From assembly GCA_025462645.1 (NCBI GenBank), contig JAOAPB010000101.1, positions 1-64,000 of the forward strand: a DNA stretch of 64,000 nucleotides. The letters are read 5' to 3'. The position numbers and the translations under genes are program-made. Below, one piece after another: positions 17,072 to 25,616 of this stretch. The first letter of the stretch is position 1. Each line of letters begins with the position of its first letter. Source of the stretch: Edaphobacter sp. (GTDB lineage Bacteria > Acidobacteriota > Terriglobia > Terriglobales > Acidobacteriaceae). Under the pieces are notes generated by a model. That model did no database searches. It saw only the letters and a list, made by a program, of their open reading frames with translations, and was not told the DNA's origin.

Positions 17072-18260
17072 CCAGCATGCTGCAACCAAACTCCCCCGCC
17101 GGAAGCGCCGTCAGATATCCCTCATACACTCGCTCGAACACCGCATCCCAGCTACACCCTAGCGCATACTCTCTCGCGCTCTTCCCCATCTGATCGAGTC
17201 GCGCCCGGTCCCGCACCATGCTTCCGATCGCAGTCGCGAACCCCTCATCCGCAGTAACAAAACCCGTCACCCGGTCACGCACGATGTACTTCGGCCCCCC
17301 ATCCGGCGTCACCACCGCCGGCACCCCACTCGACAGCGCCTCCAGCACCACATTGCCGAACGTATCCGTGTGCGAAGGAAACACCAGCACATCCATATTC
17401 GCGTAGGCCCGTGCCAACTCTTCGCCTCGCAACACCCCGGCGAAATCAACCGCAGCCAACTCCGCCCGCAACGCAGCCTCCTCGCTGCCATGACCCACAA
17501 TCAGGAAGCGTATCGCCGCTATGCCCATGGCAGCGAGTTCTCCCTCCACCAAAGCCAGCAGAGCAACGTTCTTCTCCACCGATAGCCGCCCAACATAGCC
17601 CAGGACAACCGTCTCATCCGTTGTTGTCCGCGTCCGCCGCGCCGGTGAGAACAGCTCCGTATCCACGCCCCGCTGCATTAGGTAACAAGGCCGTCCCGTG
17701 CTCTTCTCCAGCATGGCGCACAGCTCATCATTTGGCGCGAACAACACCTTCGCCAGCTTGTAGAACTGTGCAGTCGCCCACAGCGTGCCGTCCTCCACGC
17801 CTTGCCCGACCGCCGCCCCGCTCTCTCCCAACCTCTTCGTCAGCCATCCCATCCGTCGCGCCAGATACTCATGCACATTCGTATGCCAGGAAGCTGCCAG
17901 CGGAATCCCCATCTCCCAGGCGAAGTACGCTCCAAACATGCCCAGCTCGCTAGGCCCCGTAATGTGGATCACATCCGGCTTGAACCTCTGCAGCTCCCGC
18001 CGGATCGCTCCGCCATGCCGCCAGAACAACGCATCGAACTCCAAGTCCTTCTCCATCCGCACCGACGCCTTGGTACGCCCCAGCTCCAGCGTCCGCAGCT
18101 CACCTGCCTGCTCGAATGCCCTCGTCCGCGTCCCCGCCCTCACGCATAGAAACGGCAACCCGTGCCGCTCTGCATAGGCGACGAAGTTACGGCTCGTATG
18201 CGCCACGCCGTTTATCTCGTGGAAGGAGTCCGGAAAGTAGGCAACACGCGGTACCCGCAT
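17049..18260 (-). CDS. GT4-family glycosyltransferase
   Basis: The 403-residue protein is a GT-B fold retaining glycosyltransferase. The N-terminal half begins RVAYFPDSFHEINGVAHTS, with the GVA segment expected in the donor/acceptor cleft, and has ITGPSELGMFG and SWHTNVHEY. The C-terminal half starts at YVGRLSVEKNVALLALVEG and carries EALSSGVPAVVTPDGG preceded by FPSHTDTFGNVVLEAL, the EX7E-type nucleotide-sugar site of GT4. It resembles mannosyl/glucosyltransferases that act on phosphatidylinositol or diacylglycerol, but acceptor and sugar are unknown. It has no membrane segment. The PHP-domain gene lies 77 bases upstream on the same strand and may be co-transcribed. Confidence 0.85.
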   Translation of the reverse strand: MRVPRVAYFPDSFHEINGVAHTSRNFVAYAERHGLPFLCVRAGTRTRAFEQAGELRTLELGRTKASVRMEKDLEFDALFWRHGGAIRRELQRFKPDVIHITGPSELGMFGAYFAWEMGIPLAASWHTNVHEYLARRMGWLTKRLGESGAAVGQGVEDGTLWATAQFYKLAKVLFAPNDELCAMLEKSTGRPCYLMQRGVDTELFSPARRTRTTTDETVVLGYVGRLSVEKNVALLALVEGELAAMGIAAIRFLIVGHGSEEAALRAELAAVDFAGVLRGEELARAYANMDVLVFPSHTDTFGNVVLEALSSGVPAVVTPDGGPKYIVRDRVTGFVTADEGFATAIGSMVRDRARLDQMGKSAREYALGCSWDAVFERVYEGYLTALPAGEFGCSMLASNEAGR

Positions 18261-18337
18261 CGCTCTAGGCTACCCCTTGTTCCCTACACCGCGCATTGCA
18301 AAATCCTGCGCGTCTGTCACTCCACATCGCAACAGGA

Positions 18338-19525
18338 TCAGGCGTCCAGCTTCGTCAGCGTTGCCCGCATCTCCCCGGCCTCGTTCCACGCCATCCGCAG
18401 GCCACCGGACAACGGAGCGGCTCCCATCATCCGCACTCCCCCAAGGATGCCGCGGATATAAGCCGGAGCACGCCCCGACTTCCACAGCTCCGAGACCGGT
18501 CGTATCGTGCCATTGCTGTCCGGGTGGTACACCCTCTGATCCCACCGCCGTGAGCCCTCCGGAAAGTGGGGATAGTCCCGAATCGCATCCAGCGTCGACT
18601 GCAGAATCCTATGCTTCCACGGCTCGGCATACTGCGGCATGAACAGCACATGACTCTGCCGCTCGCGCCGTACCTCATGCACAAACTCCGTAAAGCTCTC
18701 CGCCCGCGTCAGGTTCACGTTCGCATTCGGCTCCACGCCATGCCGGTCGCCGCCGCTGATCACCAACTGGTTCCACTTGCTGGCCAGCGTCGCCACCTCG
18801 CGGTTCTCCTTCCAGTTCCGCAGGCCATTCAGCTCCAGCGCATGGACATACTGTCCATTCACAGCCAGGAACTCGTTCACAAGTACGTCATGCCGCTCCT
18901 TGCCGATTCGGTACAGGTCCCATATCGGATGGTTGTAGATAATCAGCACGCCCGGAATCTCGTCCAGCTCGGCCAGGATCTCCCGCAGCAGCCCCGGCTC
19001 CCGCGTCTCTACCGGAATGGCCGTGAACGCCCGCATCCTCTCCATCCACTCTGCGCCGGTCGCACTCGGCAGGTTGTGGATGCCCAGGTGAAAGGCCGTC
19101 GCCCCAACCGGCACCGTCCACTCCACCGATACCGGAATATGCCGCGCCGAAGGCACCGACCGCAACAACATAGGCGCATTGATGTCGTCATGGTCGGTGA
19201 TCGAGACCAGACCCGGCAGCTGGAGCTGATCTTCAATCTGCTTCCGTTCCAGATCGAACGCCAGCGCCGGCGTCAGTGGCGGAGTCCAATAGCTGCCTGC
19301 GTAGTTCGGCCGAATCCCCGAGAGACGCTGGCAGCGGTCTTCACACCACCGCATGACCGGCTGTAGCACGCCCCAGTCCTTCGACAGCTCGGAGATAAAG
19401 TCCAGTGTCTCCTTGGACTGATTCGTATGGCTATGCAGCGACACGCCGGTTTTGAAGCCCTTCGCTGCTTCTGGTTCGCGCCAAAGATACGAGACACTCG
19501 ACTGGCTCATCGGGTTAACCCCCAT
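18338..19525 (-). CDS. PHP-domain metal-dependent phosphoesterase-like protein
   Basis: The 395-residue protein contains the metal-binding pieces of a PHP domain: LHSHTNQSKETLDF near residues 29-42, SITDHDDIN near 107-115, IYNHPIWD near 199-206 and GGDRHG near 258-263. PHP domains cleave phosphoester bonds using two or three metal ions. AGGA lies eight bases before the ATG at 19525; an in-frame ATG at 19510 (MSQSS) is an alternative. The C-terminal ~120 residues (HVLFMPQYAEPWKHRIL onward) are not part of the core domain. Placed just upstream of the GT4 gene, it may work on a sugar-phosphate or lipid intermediate, but that is inference from position. Confidence 0.7.
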   Translation of the reverse strand: MGVNPMSQSSVSYLWREPEAAKGFKTGVSLHSHTNQSKETLDFISELSKDWGVLQPVMRWCEDRCQRLSGIRPNYAGSYWTPPLTPALAFDLERKQIEDQLQLPGLVSITDHDDINAPMLLRSVPSARHIPVSVEWTVPVGATAFHLGIHNLPSATGAEWMERMRAFTAIPVETREPGLLREILAELDEIPGVLIIYNHPIWDLYRIGKERHDVLVNEFLAVNGQYVHALELNGLRNWKENREVATLASKWNQLVISGGDRHGVEPNANVNLTRAESFTEFVHEVRRERQSHVLFMPQYAEPWKHRILQSTLDAIRDYPHFPEGSRRWDQRVYHPDSNGTIRPVSELWKSGRAPAYIRGILGGVRMMGAAPLSGGLRMAWNEAGEMRATLTKLDA

Positions 19526-19651
19526 TTCAAGCTTCCTGCGAGCCAGTATGGAGGCCGTCGATGACGGTTATGTGACTGCACCAAGAATGGAGCTTCAATA
19601 TTTGCAACCCCAGTATCTACAAAGGTTACTGGCAAAGATAGTCGCCTTACC

Positions 19652-20641
19652 CTACCGGGTCTTCGTGATATCCGGCCCCAGCATCTCCTGCGCACTCGGT
19701 GCCGGCCCCTCAGGAACGCCCTCGCGGCTCTCCCGCAAAAGCTGCTCCCGCTCGTACGCGGACTCCAGATGATTCTCCGTCAACCCCTTCTTCAGCATTT
19801 CGAACGCCTCCTCCGGCGTGTCGGCAAACTGGAACAGATCGAGGTCCGCCAGCGCAATCGCACCCTTCTCCGCCAGCACATCCAGGTTGATCACGCTCTT
19901 CCAGTACTTCGATCCGTAGATCACCACTGTTATCTTCTTCGCCAGCTTCTTCGTCTGCGCCAGCGTCAGCAGCTCGAACATCTCGTCCAGCGTCCCAAAC
20001 CCGCCCGGAAACACCACCAGAGCCTTGGCCAGATACGCGAACCAGTACTTCCGCATGAAGAAGTAGTGAAAGTCGAAGTTCAACGCCGGTGTGATGTAAG
20101 GATTCGGATGTTGCTCGAACGGCAGCTTGATGTTCAGCCCGATCGTCTTGCACCCGGCCTCATAGGCCCCACGGTTCGCCGCCTCCATAATGCCCGGCCC
20201 GCCACCCGAGGTCACCACGAACCGGTGTCGCCGTCCCGGCAGCGCCTGTGCCCACGTAGCCAGCATTCCTGCCAGCCTCCTGGCATCCTCGTAGTACGCC
20301 GCCATCTCGACGGCAGCCTCCGCCCGCCGCAGCCTCAGCGCGCTCGCCTCTCCGCTCTCGATCTCGTCTGGCCGAGCCGGCTGTTCATCCTCCGGAGCGG
20401 GTTGACTCGACCCCGTATTCGCCAGCAGCTCCAGCTCCGCGTTCGCCACATCCAGCGCCCGAAACCGAGCCGACCCAAAGAACACGACCGTATCCTGAAT
20501 CCGCTCTCGCCGAAACCGCGCCATAGGCTCCTGATACTCCGCGAGTATGCGCAGAATCCGCCCATCCGCCGAATTCAGAAAATCGGAGTTCTCATAGGCA
20601 AGCGGTGCTTCTTCCAACTCTTCTGGAACGGGGAGGTCCAT
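19652..20641 (-). CDS. LOG/TIGR00730-family nucleotide phosphoribohydrolase-like protein
   Basis: The 329-residue protein carries the two LOG signature elements: SGGGPGIMEAANRGAYEAG near residues 143-161 and PGGFGTLDEMFELLTLAQT near 214-232. LOG proteins hydrolyse nucleoside 5'-monophosphates to base and ribose 5-phosphate, releasing cytokinins in some organisms and recycling purines in others. Compared with short LOG proteins (~190 residues) this one has a 100-residue N-terminal extension, including an Ala/Glu-rich helix, closer to the longer TIGR00730 group. It is cytosolic. A small membrane-protein gene lies 27 bases upstream on the same strand, so they probably form one transcript. Confidence 0.85.
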   Translation of the reverse strand: MDLPVPEELEEAPLAYENSDFLNSADGRILRILAEYQEPMARFRRERIQDTVVFFGSARFRALDVANAELELLANTGSSQPAPEDEQPARPDEIESGEASALRLRRAEAAVEMAAYYEDARRLAGMLATWAQALPGRRHRFVVTSGGGPGIMEAANRGAYEAGCKTIGLNIKLPFEQHPNPYITPALNFDFHYFFMRKYWFAYLAKALVVFPGGFGTLDEMFELLTLAQTKKLAKKITVVIYGSKYWKSVINLDVLAEKGAIALADLDLFQFADTPEEAFEMLKKGLTENHLESAYEREQLLRESREGVPEGPAPSAQEMLGPDITKTR

Positions 20642-20668
20642 GGTTCTCTTCTCTATATCGTGATTTTG

Positions 20669-21004
20669 TTATCCGCGGTAGTCACGATAGTGAACCGCCT
20701 CGGAGATGCCGATCCAGATATCCAGCAATCCCAGCCCGGAGATGAAGCCCTTCACCGCGCCATTGTGCAGGATCGCCGCCAGCCAGGGCCGCGCCTGGAT
20801 AAACATGTTCTGGTCCCACACCCGCGTCCACCACGGCAGCACCATCACCAGCACGCCAAGATAAACGCAGAACAACACCAGCACAAACAACGATAGCCGC
20901 TGCAGCCAGACCGGCGTCGTTTTCTTGCTGCCCTCACCGCTGTTCTCCGCCTCGCGCAGCACAGTTGGTTCAGATTCCCGGAAAAGTTGTGGCTGTCCAG
21001 ACAT
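20669..21004 (-). CDS. Small membrane protein of unknown function
   Basis: From ATG 21004 (MSGQPQLF) the product has 111 residues. A soluble N-terminus of about 35 residues leads into one strong membrane segment (LQRLSLFVLVLFCVYLGVLV, about 37-56) and a second, weaker hydrophobic part (GFISGLGLLDIWIGI, about 88-102). It ends in the charged stretch SEAVHYRDYRG. The frame is open further upstream to 21154, but that part is not protein-like. It sits immediately before the LOG gene and probably belongs to its transcript. I do not recognise a characterised family. Confidence 0.6.
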   Translation of the reverse strand: MSGQPQLFRESEPTVLREAENSGEGSKKTTPVWLQRLSLFVLVLFCVYLGVLVMVLPWWTRVWDQNMFIQARPWLAAILHNGAVKGFISGLGLLDIWIGISEAVHYRDYRG

Positions 21005-21154
21005 CGAGGCTCTCAATTGACAGTAGCAGAGCGCTCCGCCCTTGTCTCGCCGCCCACCCTGTCCGATAGGTCGCGATCCCCTGCGATCTCCCTTCGACGC
21101 AGGCGGAATGCGGCTGTCCGCACTCCACCTGCACCGGAGATCGCTTCCTTTCAC

Positions 21155-22369
21155 CTACTGCGCGTTGCCTTTCGTCAGCTCCGTGGAGACTGCTTTCAAA
21201 TATCCGAACAACCCGCCGGTGCCATGGTTAGGTCCAGCGGCGAAGTACAGCTCGGCCGAAGGAGCTCCCGCGGGATCATTATTGGCGGCGCTGACGCCGT
21301 TCGAAGGGCTGATCCCCCATATCCCATTGATGGCGATCGGCTTTCCGCTTGCATCCTCCAGCAGGCCGTCGAACTTGCCTGATGCCAGGTCGTAGGCCGC
21401 AATATAACCACTGGACTCCGTCGTGCCGCCTCCAGCGAACTGCGCGACCAGCAGGTCATGGCTGAAGCGTCCAAAGTCGAGAGGAGCCAGGGCGACACCC
21501 CATGGCGCATTCAGCCAGTCACCATGCTCCAACCGGCGCAGCAGCTTGCCCTTGGAAGAGTAGACGTCCACATAGCCGAGCCCTGGGCCATCGGTCTCGA
21601 AGGGCTGACCCGCGAAGTGCAACGCATACGTCACGACGATATCGTTCCCGATCGCCTGTACGTTGAACGGCACGTAGTTGCGCGGCAGCCGTTCGTCGGT
21701 GAATGGCTTGTCGTCGTCGCCGCCGAAGCGGTGGTCGAAGTCGGACCGGTCATGGTCGTCATCCCCATGCATCTTCACTGGGTTGAACGTGCTGTCGTAC
21801 ACATCCACGCGCCCCTTGGTGAAGTTGGCCGCATACAGAAAGATCTTGCCATCGATGAACGCGCTGGTCAGCCCCGTGTAGCTGGAGCCGTCCGTGGTCT
21901 TGACCGCCACCACGGCGTTCGTGGAGGGAGGTGCTCCCCCCGGAGCCACACCGACCGTCGGGTTCCAGCCAATGATCGCTCCATCAATGGTGGAGAAGAG
22001 AAATGTAGCCTGTTTGCCTGGAGCCAGAAGAAAGTCCGTAGCGCTGCCGTTGAAGATGGTGCCCGTCGGTGTACCGGCAGGAAACGTCTTGTTATTCGGG
22101 TCCGCTTTGGGGATCGTGACGATCAGCGACTGCTTGACTCCCGCACCGTTGTACAGCGTGCTGAGCCCCGTCCCGTTATCCGAGATCCACCACGGGCTGC
22201 TCGGGCTCCGGGAGAGCCCCCAGGGGTTGACCAGGCTGGGGTCGGTAACAGGAGCGACACCCGACACGTTCGAGACCAGATTGACCTGCGTGTAAAGCTG
22301 TCCGAATGCGGCAGCTCCCATAAACATGACCAGTGAAGCGCCCGTGGCCACGCGCGATAAGAGTTTCAT
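21155..22369 (-). CDS. Secreted TIGR03118-family protein
   Basis: The 404-residue product has a signal peptide (ending AAFG) and the family start QVNLVSNVSGVAPVTDP followed by NPWGLSRSPSSPWWISDNGT. These are hallmarks of the TIGR03118 family, beta-propeller-like secreted proteins of unknown function. Several repeats of a beta-propeller blade type can be followed (GWNPTVG, ALHFAGQPFETDGPGLGYVD, WLNAPWGVALAP, GIWGISPSNGV). An Asp/His-rich insertion (about 205-225, MHGDDDHDRSDFDHRFGGDD) may bind metal ions. The family often carries a sorting signal at the C-terminus; none is obvious here. It stands alone. Confidence 0.8.
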   Translation of the reverse strand: MKLLSRVATGASLVMFMGAAAFGQLYTQVNLVSNVSGVAPVTDPSLVNPWGLSRSPSSPWWISDNGTGLSTLYNGAGVKQSLIVTIPKADPNNKTFPAGTPTGTIFNGSATDFLLAPGKQATFLFSTIDGAIIGWNPTVGVAPGGAPPSTNAVVAVKTTDGSSYTGLTSAFIDGKIFLYAANFTKGRVDVYDSTFNPVKMHGDDDHDRSDFDHRFGGDDDKPFTDERLPRNYVPFNVQAIGNDIVVTYALHFAGQPFETDGPGLGYVDVYSSKGKLLRRLEHGDWLNAPWGVALAPLDFGRFSHDLLVAQFAGGGTTESSGYIAAYDLASGKFDGLLEDASGKPIAINGIWGISPSNGVSAANNDPAGAPSAELYFAAGPNHGTGGLFGYLKAVSTELTKGNAQ

Positions 22370-22647
22370 AAACAGACCTCCAAAAACTGTGAGGCCCCGC
22401 AGGCCCTACTTTGCCTCTCTGGCGACCGGCATCGGCGCAAGGGGCTGGAATCAAATTGCAGGCGGGGACTAAGCTGCACTGAATCCTCGGCAAGCCTAGC
22501 CTGTAGCCCGCCCACGGATGTCATGGCGTTGTCATCCCTTTGTCAAACGATGATGACTGCCTGGCAAACATACGAACCAGAAAGACGGGACGCTACCAAA
22601 TAGCGCACCGCCAGAGATCCTTCCCAGTAAATGCGAAAATAGAACTG

Positions 22648-24621
22648 ATGCTCCAACTCTCATCCGCCGGGAAACGCTTCGGCCAAAAACTCCTCTTCGA
22701 AGACGCCAACTGGCTCATCACGCCGGACGAGCGCACCGGCCTCGTCGGCGGCAACGGCACCGGCAAGTCCACGCTCCTCAAGATCCTCGCCGGTGTCGAA
22801 ACCCTCGACTACGGAGCCCTCACCCGCGTCAAAGGCATGACCCTCGGCTATCTCCCGCAGGATGGCCTCGCCCTTCGCGGCAAGACCGTCTTCGCCGAGT
22901 GCCTCTCCGTCTTCGACCACCTCCATGACCTCGAAACCGAGTCCATCGCCCTCACCCACACCCTCTCCGAGGCCGACCCCAAGTCGCGCGAGTATGCCGT
23001 CGCCGCCGAGCGCTACTCCGACATAGCCGACCAGCTCCACGTCCACGACATCTACACCCTCGACTCCCAGGTAGGAGCCGTCCTCGGCGGCCTTGGCTTC
23101 TCCAAGGAAGATTGGACCCGCAACACCGAGGAGTTCTCCGGAGGCTGGCAGATGCGTATCGCCCTCGCCAAGCTCCTCCTCCAGAAGCCCAGCCTTCTCC
23201 TCCTCGACGAGCCCACCAATCATCTCGACCTCGAATCCCGCAACTGGCTCGAGAACTACCTCCACGGCTACCCCAACGCCTTCATCCTCATCTCGCACGA
23301 CCGCTACTTCCTCGACGTGACGGTCAACAAGACCGTCGAGCTCTGGAACAAGCGCATGCACACCTACCACGGCAACTACGAGAAGTACGTCACCCAGAAG
23401 GAAGAGCGCCGCACCCAGCTCATCAACGCCTACAAGAACCAGCGCGACCGCATCGAGGCCCTCGAGGCCTTCATCAACCGCTTCCGCGCCCAGGCCACCA
23501 AGGCCAAGCAGGTGCAGTCCCGCATCAAGGAGCTGGAGAAGATCGAGCGCATCGAGATCCCGGAGGAAGAGGCCACCATCCACTTCTCCATCCCGCAGCC
23601 TCCCGCCAGCGGCCGTACCGTCATCGAGGTCTCGAACCTCACCAAGCACTACCCCATGCCTGATGGCCAGCCCAAGCGCGTCCTCGAAGACCTCAACTTC
23701 ACCATCGACCGGGGCGACCGCATCGCCCTCGTAGGCGCGAACGGCGCAGGCAAATCCACCCTCATCCGCATCCTCGCCGGGCTCGATGCTCCCACCAGCG
23801 GAGAGGTCAAACTAGGCCACAACGTCCTCGCCGACTACTTCGCCCAGGACCAGTACAAGGTCCTCGACCCCAACGCCAAGATGCTCGAAGACATCAGCGG
23901 CATCGCCCCCAAGGTTCCGCAGACCGAGCTGCGCAGCCTCCTCGGCTGCTTCATGTTCTCCGGCGACGACGTCTTCAAGCCCCTCGGCGTCCTCTCCGGC
24001 GGAGAGCGCAACCGCTACGCCATGGCCAAGATGCTCGTCTCACCCGCCAACATGCTCCTGCTCGACGAGCCGACGAACCACCTCGACCTCCGAGCCAAAG
24101 ACGTGTTGCTGGATGCCATCGCGAACTTCACCGGTACCGTCCTCTTCGTCTCCCACGACCGCTACTTCATCGACGGCCTCGCCACCCGCGTCTTCGAGGT
24201 CGAGGATCGCCGCATGCACATCTACCCCGGCAACTACGAGGACTACCTCTGGCGCAAACAGGGCGGCCCCGACAAGATCACCACCACCATCACAAGCTCC
24301 CTGAGCTCCTCGCCTCCCGCTCCTGTAGTTGAGATCCCCGCCCCTCCTGCCGAAGCCCCGCAGTCCCCCCAATCTGCCGTCAAGCGCCTCAACCCCATCA
24401 AGCTCAAGCAGCTTGAAGACCGCCTCCGCTTCACCGAAGAGGAGATTCCCCGCCTCGAGTCCACCATCTCCACCGCCGAGGAGAAACTAGGCGTCTTCAC
24501 CAGCGCCGAAGAGTCCCAGCGCACCGCAGCCGAGCTGGACCAGCTCCGCGCCAACCGCACCGCCCTCCTCGCCGAGTGGGAAGAGCTCTCCCTCACCCTC
24601 GAAGAGCAAAAGCTGGCCTAA
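22648..24621 (+). CDS. ABC-F family ATPase (Uup/EttA-like)
   Basis: From ATG 22648 the product is 657 residues with two ABC cassettes and no membrane segment. Cassette 1 has Walker A GGNGTGKST, signature SGGWQMRIALAKLLL and LLLLDEPTNHLD; cassette 2 has GANGAGKST, SGGERNRYAMAKML and again LLLLDEPTNHLD. Between them lies the long charged linker helix pair (about 240-320, KYVTQKEERRTQLINAYKNQ) that reaches the ribosomal peptidyl-transferase region in this class. After a Pro/Ser-rich stretch, a C-terminal coiled coil (about 590-657) resembles the Uup tail, which binds DNA or ribosome. ABC-F proteins relieve stalled ribosomes or protect from antibiotics. The upstream open frame from TTG 22540 is not conserved-looking. 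Confidence 0.88.
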   Translation: MLQLSSAGKRFGQKLLFEDANWLITPDERTGLVGGNGTGKSTLLKILAGVETLDYGALTRVKGMTLGYLPQDGLALRGKTVFAECLSVFDHLHDLETESIALTHTLSEADPKSREYAVAAERYSDIADQLHVHDIYTLDSQVGAVLGGLGFSKEDWTRNTEEFSGGWQMRIALAKLLLQKPSLLLLDEPTNHLDLESRNWLENYLHGYPNAFILISHDRYFLDVTVNKTVELWNKRMHTYHGNYEKYVTQKEERRTQLINAYKNQRDRIEALEAFINRFRAQATKAKQVQSRIKELEKIERIEIPEEEATIHFSIPQPPASGRTVIEVSNLTKHYPMPDGQPKRVLEDLNFTIDRGDRIALVGANGAGKSTLIRILAGLDAPTSGEVKLGHNVLADYFAQDQYKVLDPNAKMLEDISGIAPKVPQTELRSLLGCFMFSGDDVFKPLGVLSGGERNRYAMAKMLVSPANMLLLDEPTNHLDLRAKDVLLDAIANFTGTVLFVSHDRYFIDGLATRVFEVEDRRMHIYPGNYEDYLWRKQGGPDKITTTITSSLSSSPPAPVVEIPAPPAEAPQSPQSAVKRLNPIKLKQLEDRLRFTEEEIPRLESTISTAEEKLGVFTSAEESQRTAAELDQLRANRTALLAEWEELSLTLEEQKLA

Positions 24622-24667
24622 CCCGCTCGAAGATCGCGTCTCTAAGCCGGAAAAACGTGCGTCAGCT

Positions 24668-24768
24668 AACCACGTTTACCAGACATTTCACCACACCCAG
24701 ACCACCAAGAAACCACGAATACTGCCCATTTTTCGCAAAATCCCACCCAAAAACCACCTAAAAAAAAG
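24668..24768. repeat. ACCAC-rich intergenic tract, copy B
   Basis: The second A/C-rich tract in the window. It starts with CCACGTTTACCA at 24670-24681, identical to the first tract at 15711, then continues with ACCAC or CCACC at 24690, 24701, 24711 and 24754 between A runs. It lies between the convergent ABC-F and metallophosphoesterase genes, so unlike copy A it cannot be a promoter region for either. Confidence 0.6.
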
Positions 24769-24774
24769 TGCGAA

Positions 24775-25527
24775 CTATCGCCCCTCCCGAAGTCGGGCAG
24801 CCAGTCGTTCCGGCAGTCCCGCCATCAGGATTCTCCCCTGCGCCGCCGTCAGGTCATAGGGAACGCGGTGATAGATAATCTCAGCAGAATCAGTGTCATA
24901 GACAGCAAAAGCCGCCCTCCAATCGCAGTCCCGGGGCTGCCCCACCGAGCCAGGATTGATGAGATGACGAGTCCCGGCAGGAATCGAGAGCGTCCACGTA
25001 TCGGCCTCATTCCTGCTCTCGTACTGCGGCCGCAACTCATGCCAATCATGCTCCTTCTGCGAAAAACCACCCTGTAAGTGCGTGTGTCCAAAGAAGGTTA
25101 TGGCCGTAGTCATCTGTTGCAACGGAGCCCACGCATCCCTCATGCTGAGGATGTACTGGTCTTCATTGAGCGGAGAGCCATGGGCGAGCGTGACACCCGC
25201 ATGTTCAGGCTGCAAAGGCCCCTGCGGAACAGTTCGCAGCCAGGCAAAATTATCCGGAGTTAGCTCATCATGCGTCCACATGGCGGCAGCGCGGGCCACG
25301 GGGTTAAAGCCAAGCGGTGAGGTGAGGCCACAGCAGACGCGGTCATGGTTGCCACGAACGTTGAGCTGAGCCGCAGGTCTAATCAAATCAATCACTTCAT
25401 TGGGACTAGCACCATAGCCAACGATGTCGCCGAGATTCCAGAGAACGTCAAATGGAGCCGCCGCCGCGAGTGCCGCATTGAGTGCTTCGAGATTACCGTG
25501 GATATCGGAGAGAATTAGGGCGCGCAT
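24775..25527 (-). CDS. Calcineurin-type metallophosphoesterase
   Basis: The 250-residue protein shows the five phosphoesterase blocks: LSDIHGN at 6-12, NLGDIVGYG at 31-39, NVRGNHDRV at 56-64, LAHGSP at about 114-119 and FFGHTHLQGGF at about 146-156. Together these give the Asp, His and Asn ligands for two metals. It is close to YfcE-like and diadenosine-tetraphosphatase-like bacterial proteins, which hydrolyse phosphodiesters or phosphoprotein bonds; the substrate cannot be deduced. It is cytosolic, with no signal peptide. The chromosome's strand composition switches inside or next to this gene. Confidence 0.85.
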   Translation of the reverse strand: MRALILSDIHGNLEALNAALAAAAPFDVLWNLGDIVGYGASPNEVIDLIRPAAQLNVRGNHDRVCCGLTSPLGFNPVARAAAMWTHDELTPDNFAWLRTVPQGPLQPEHAGVTLAHGSPLNEDQYILSMRDAWAPLQQMTTAITFFGHTHLQGGFSQKEHDWHELRPQYESRNEADTWTLSIPAGTRHLINPGSVGQPRDCDWRAAFAVYDTDSAEIIYHRVPYDLTAAQGRILMAGLPERLAARLREGR

Positions 25528-25616
25528 CAGTCAAAAGTGGTTTATGGCCAATTCGTTAGCTTATCTGGATTTCGAGTTGGAGGAAAGTATGACCGGTCGA
25601 TGCCTCAGAATATGAG

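Noticed and set aside
24622..25616. Replication origin at the skew switch
   Set aside because: No cluster of TTATCCACA-type boxes and no dnaA/dnaN nearby. Only the skew itself is reported.
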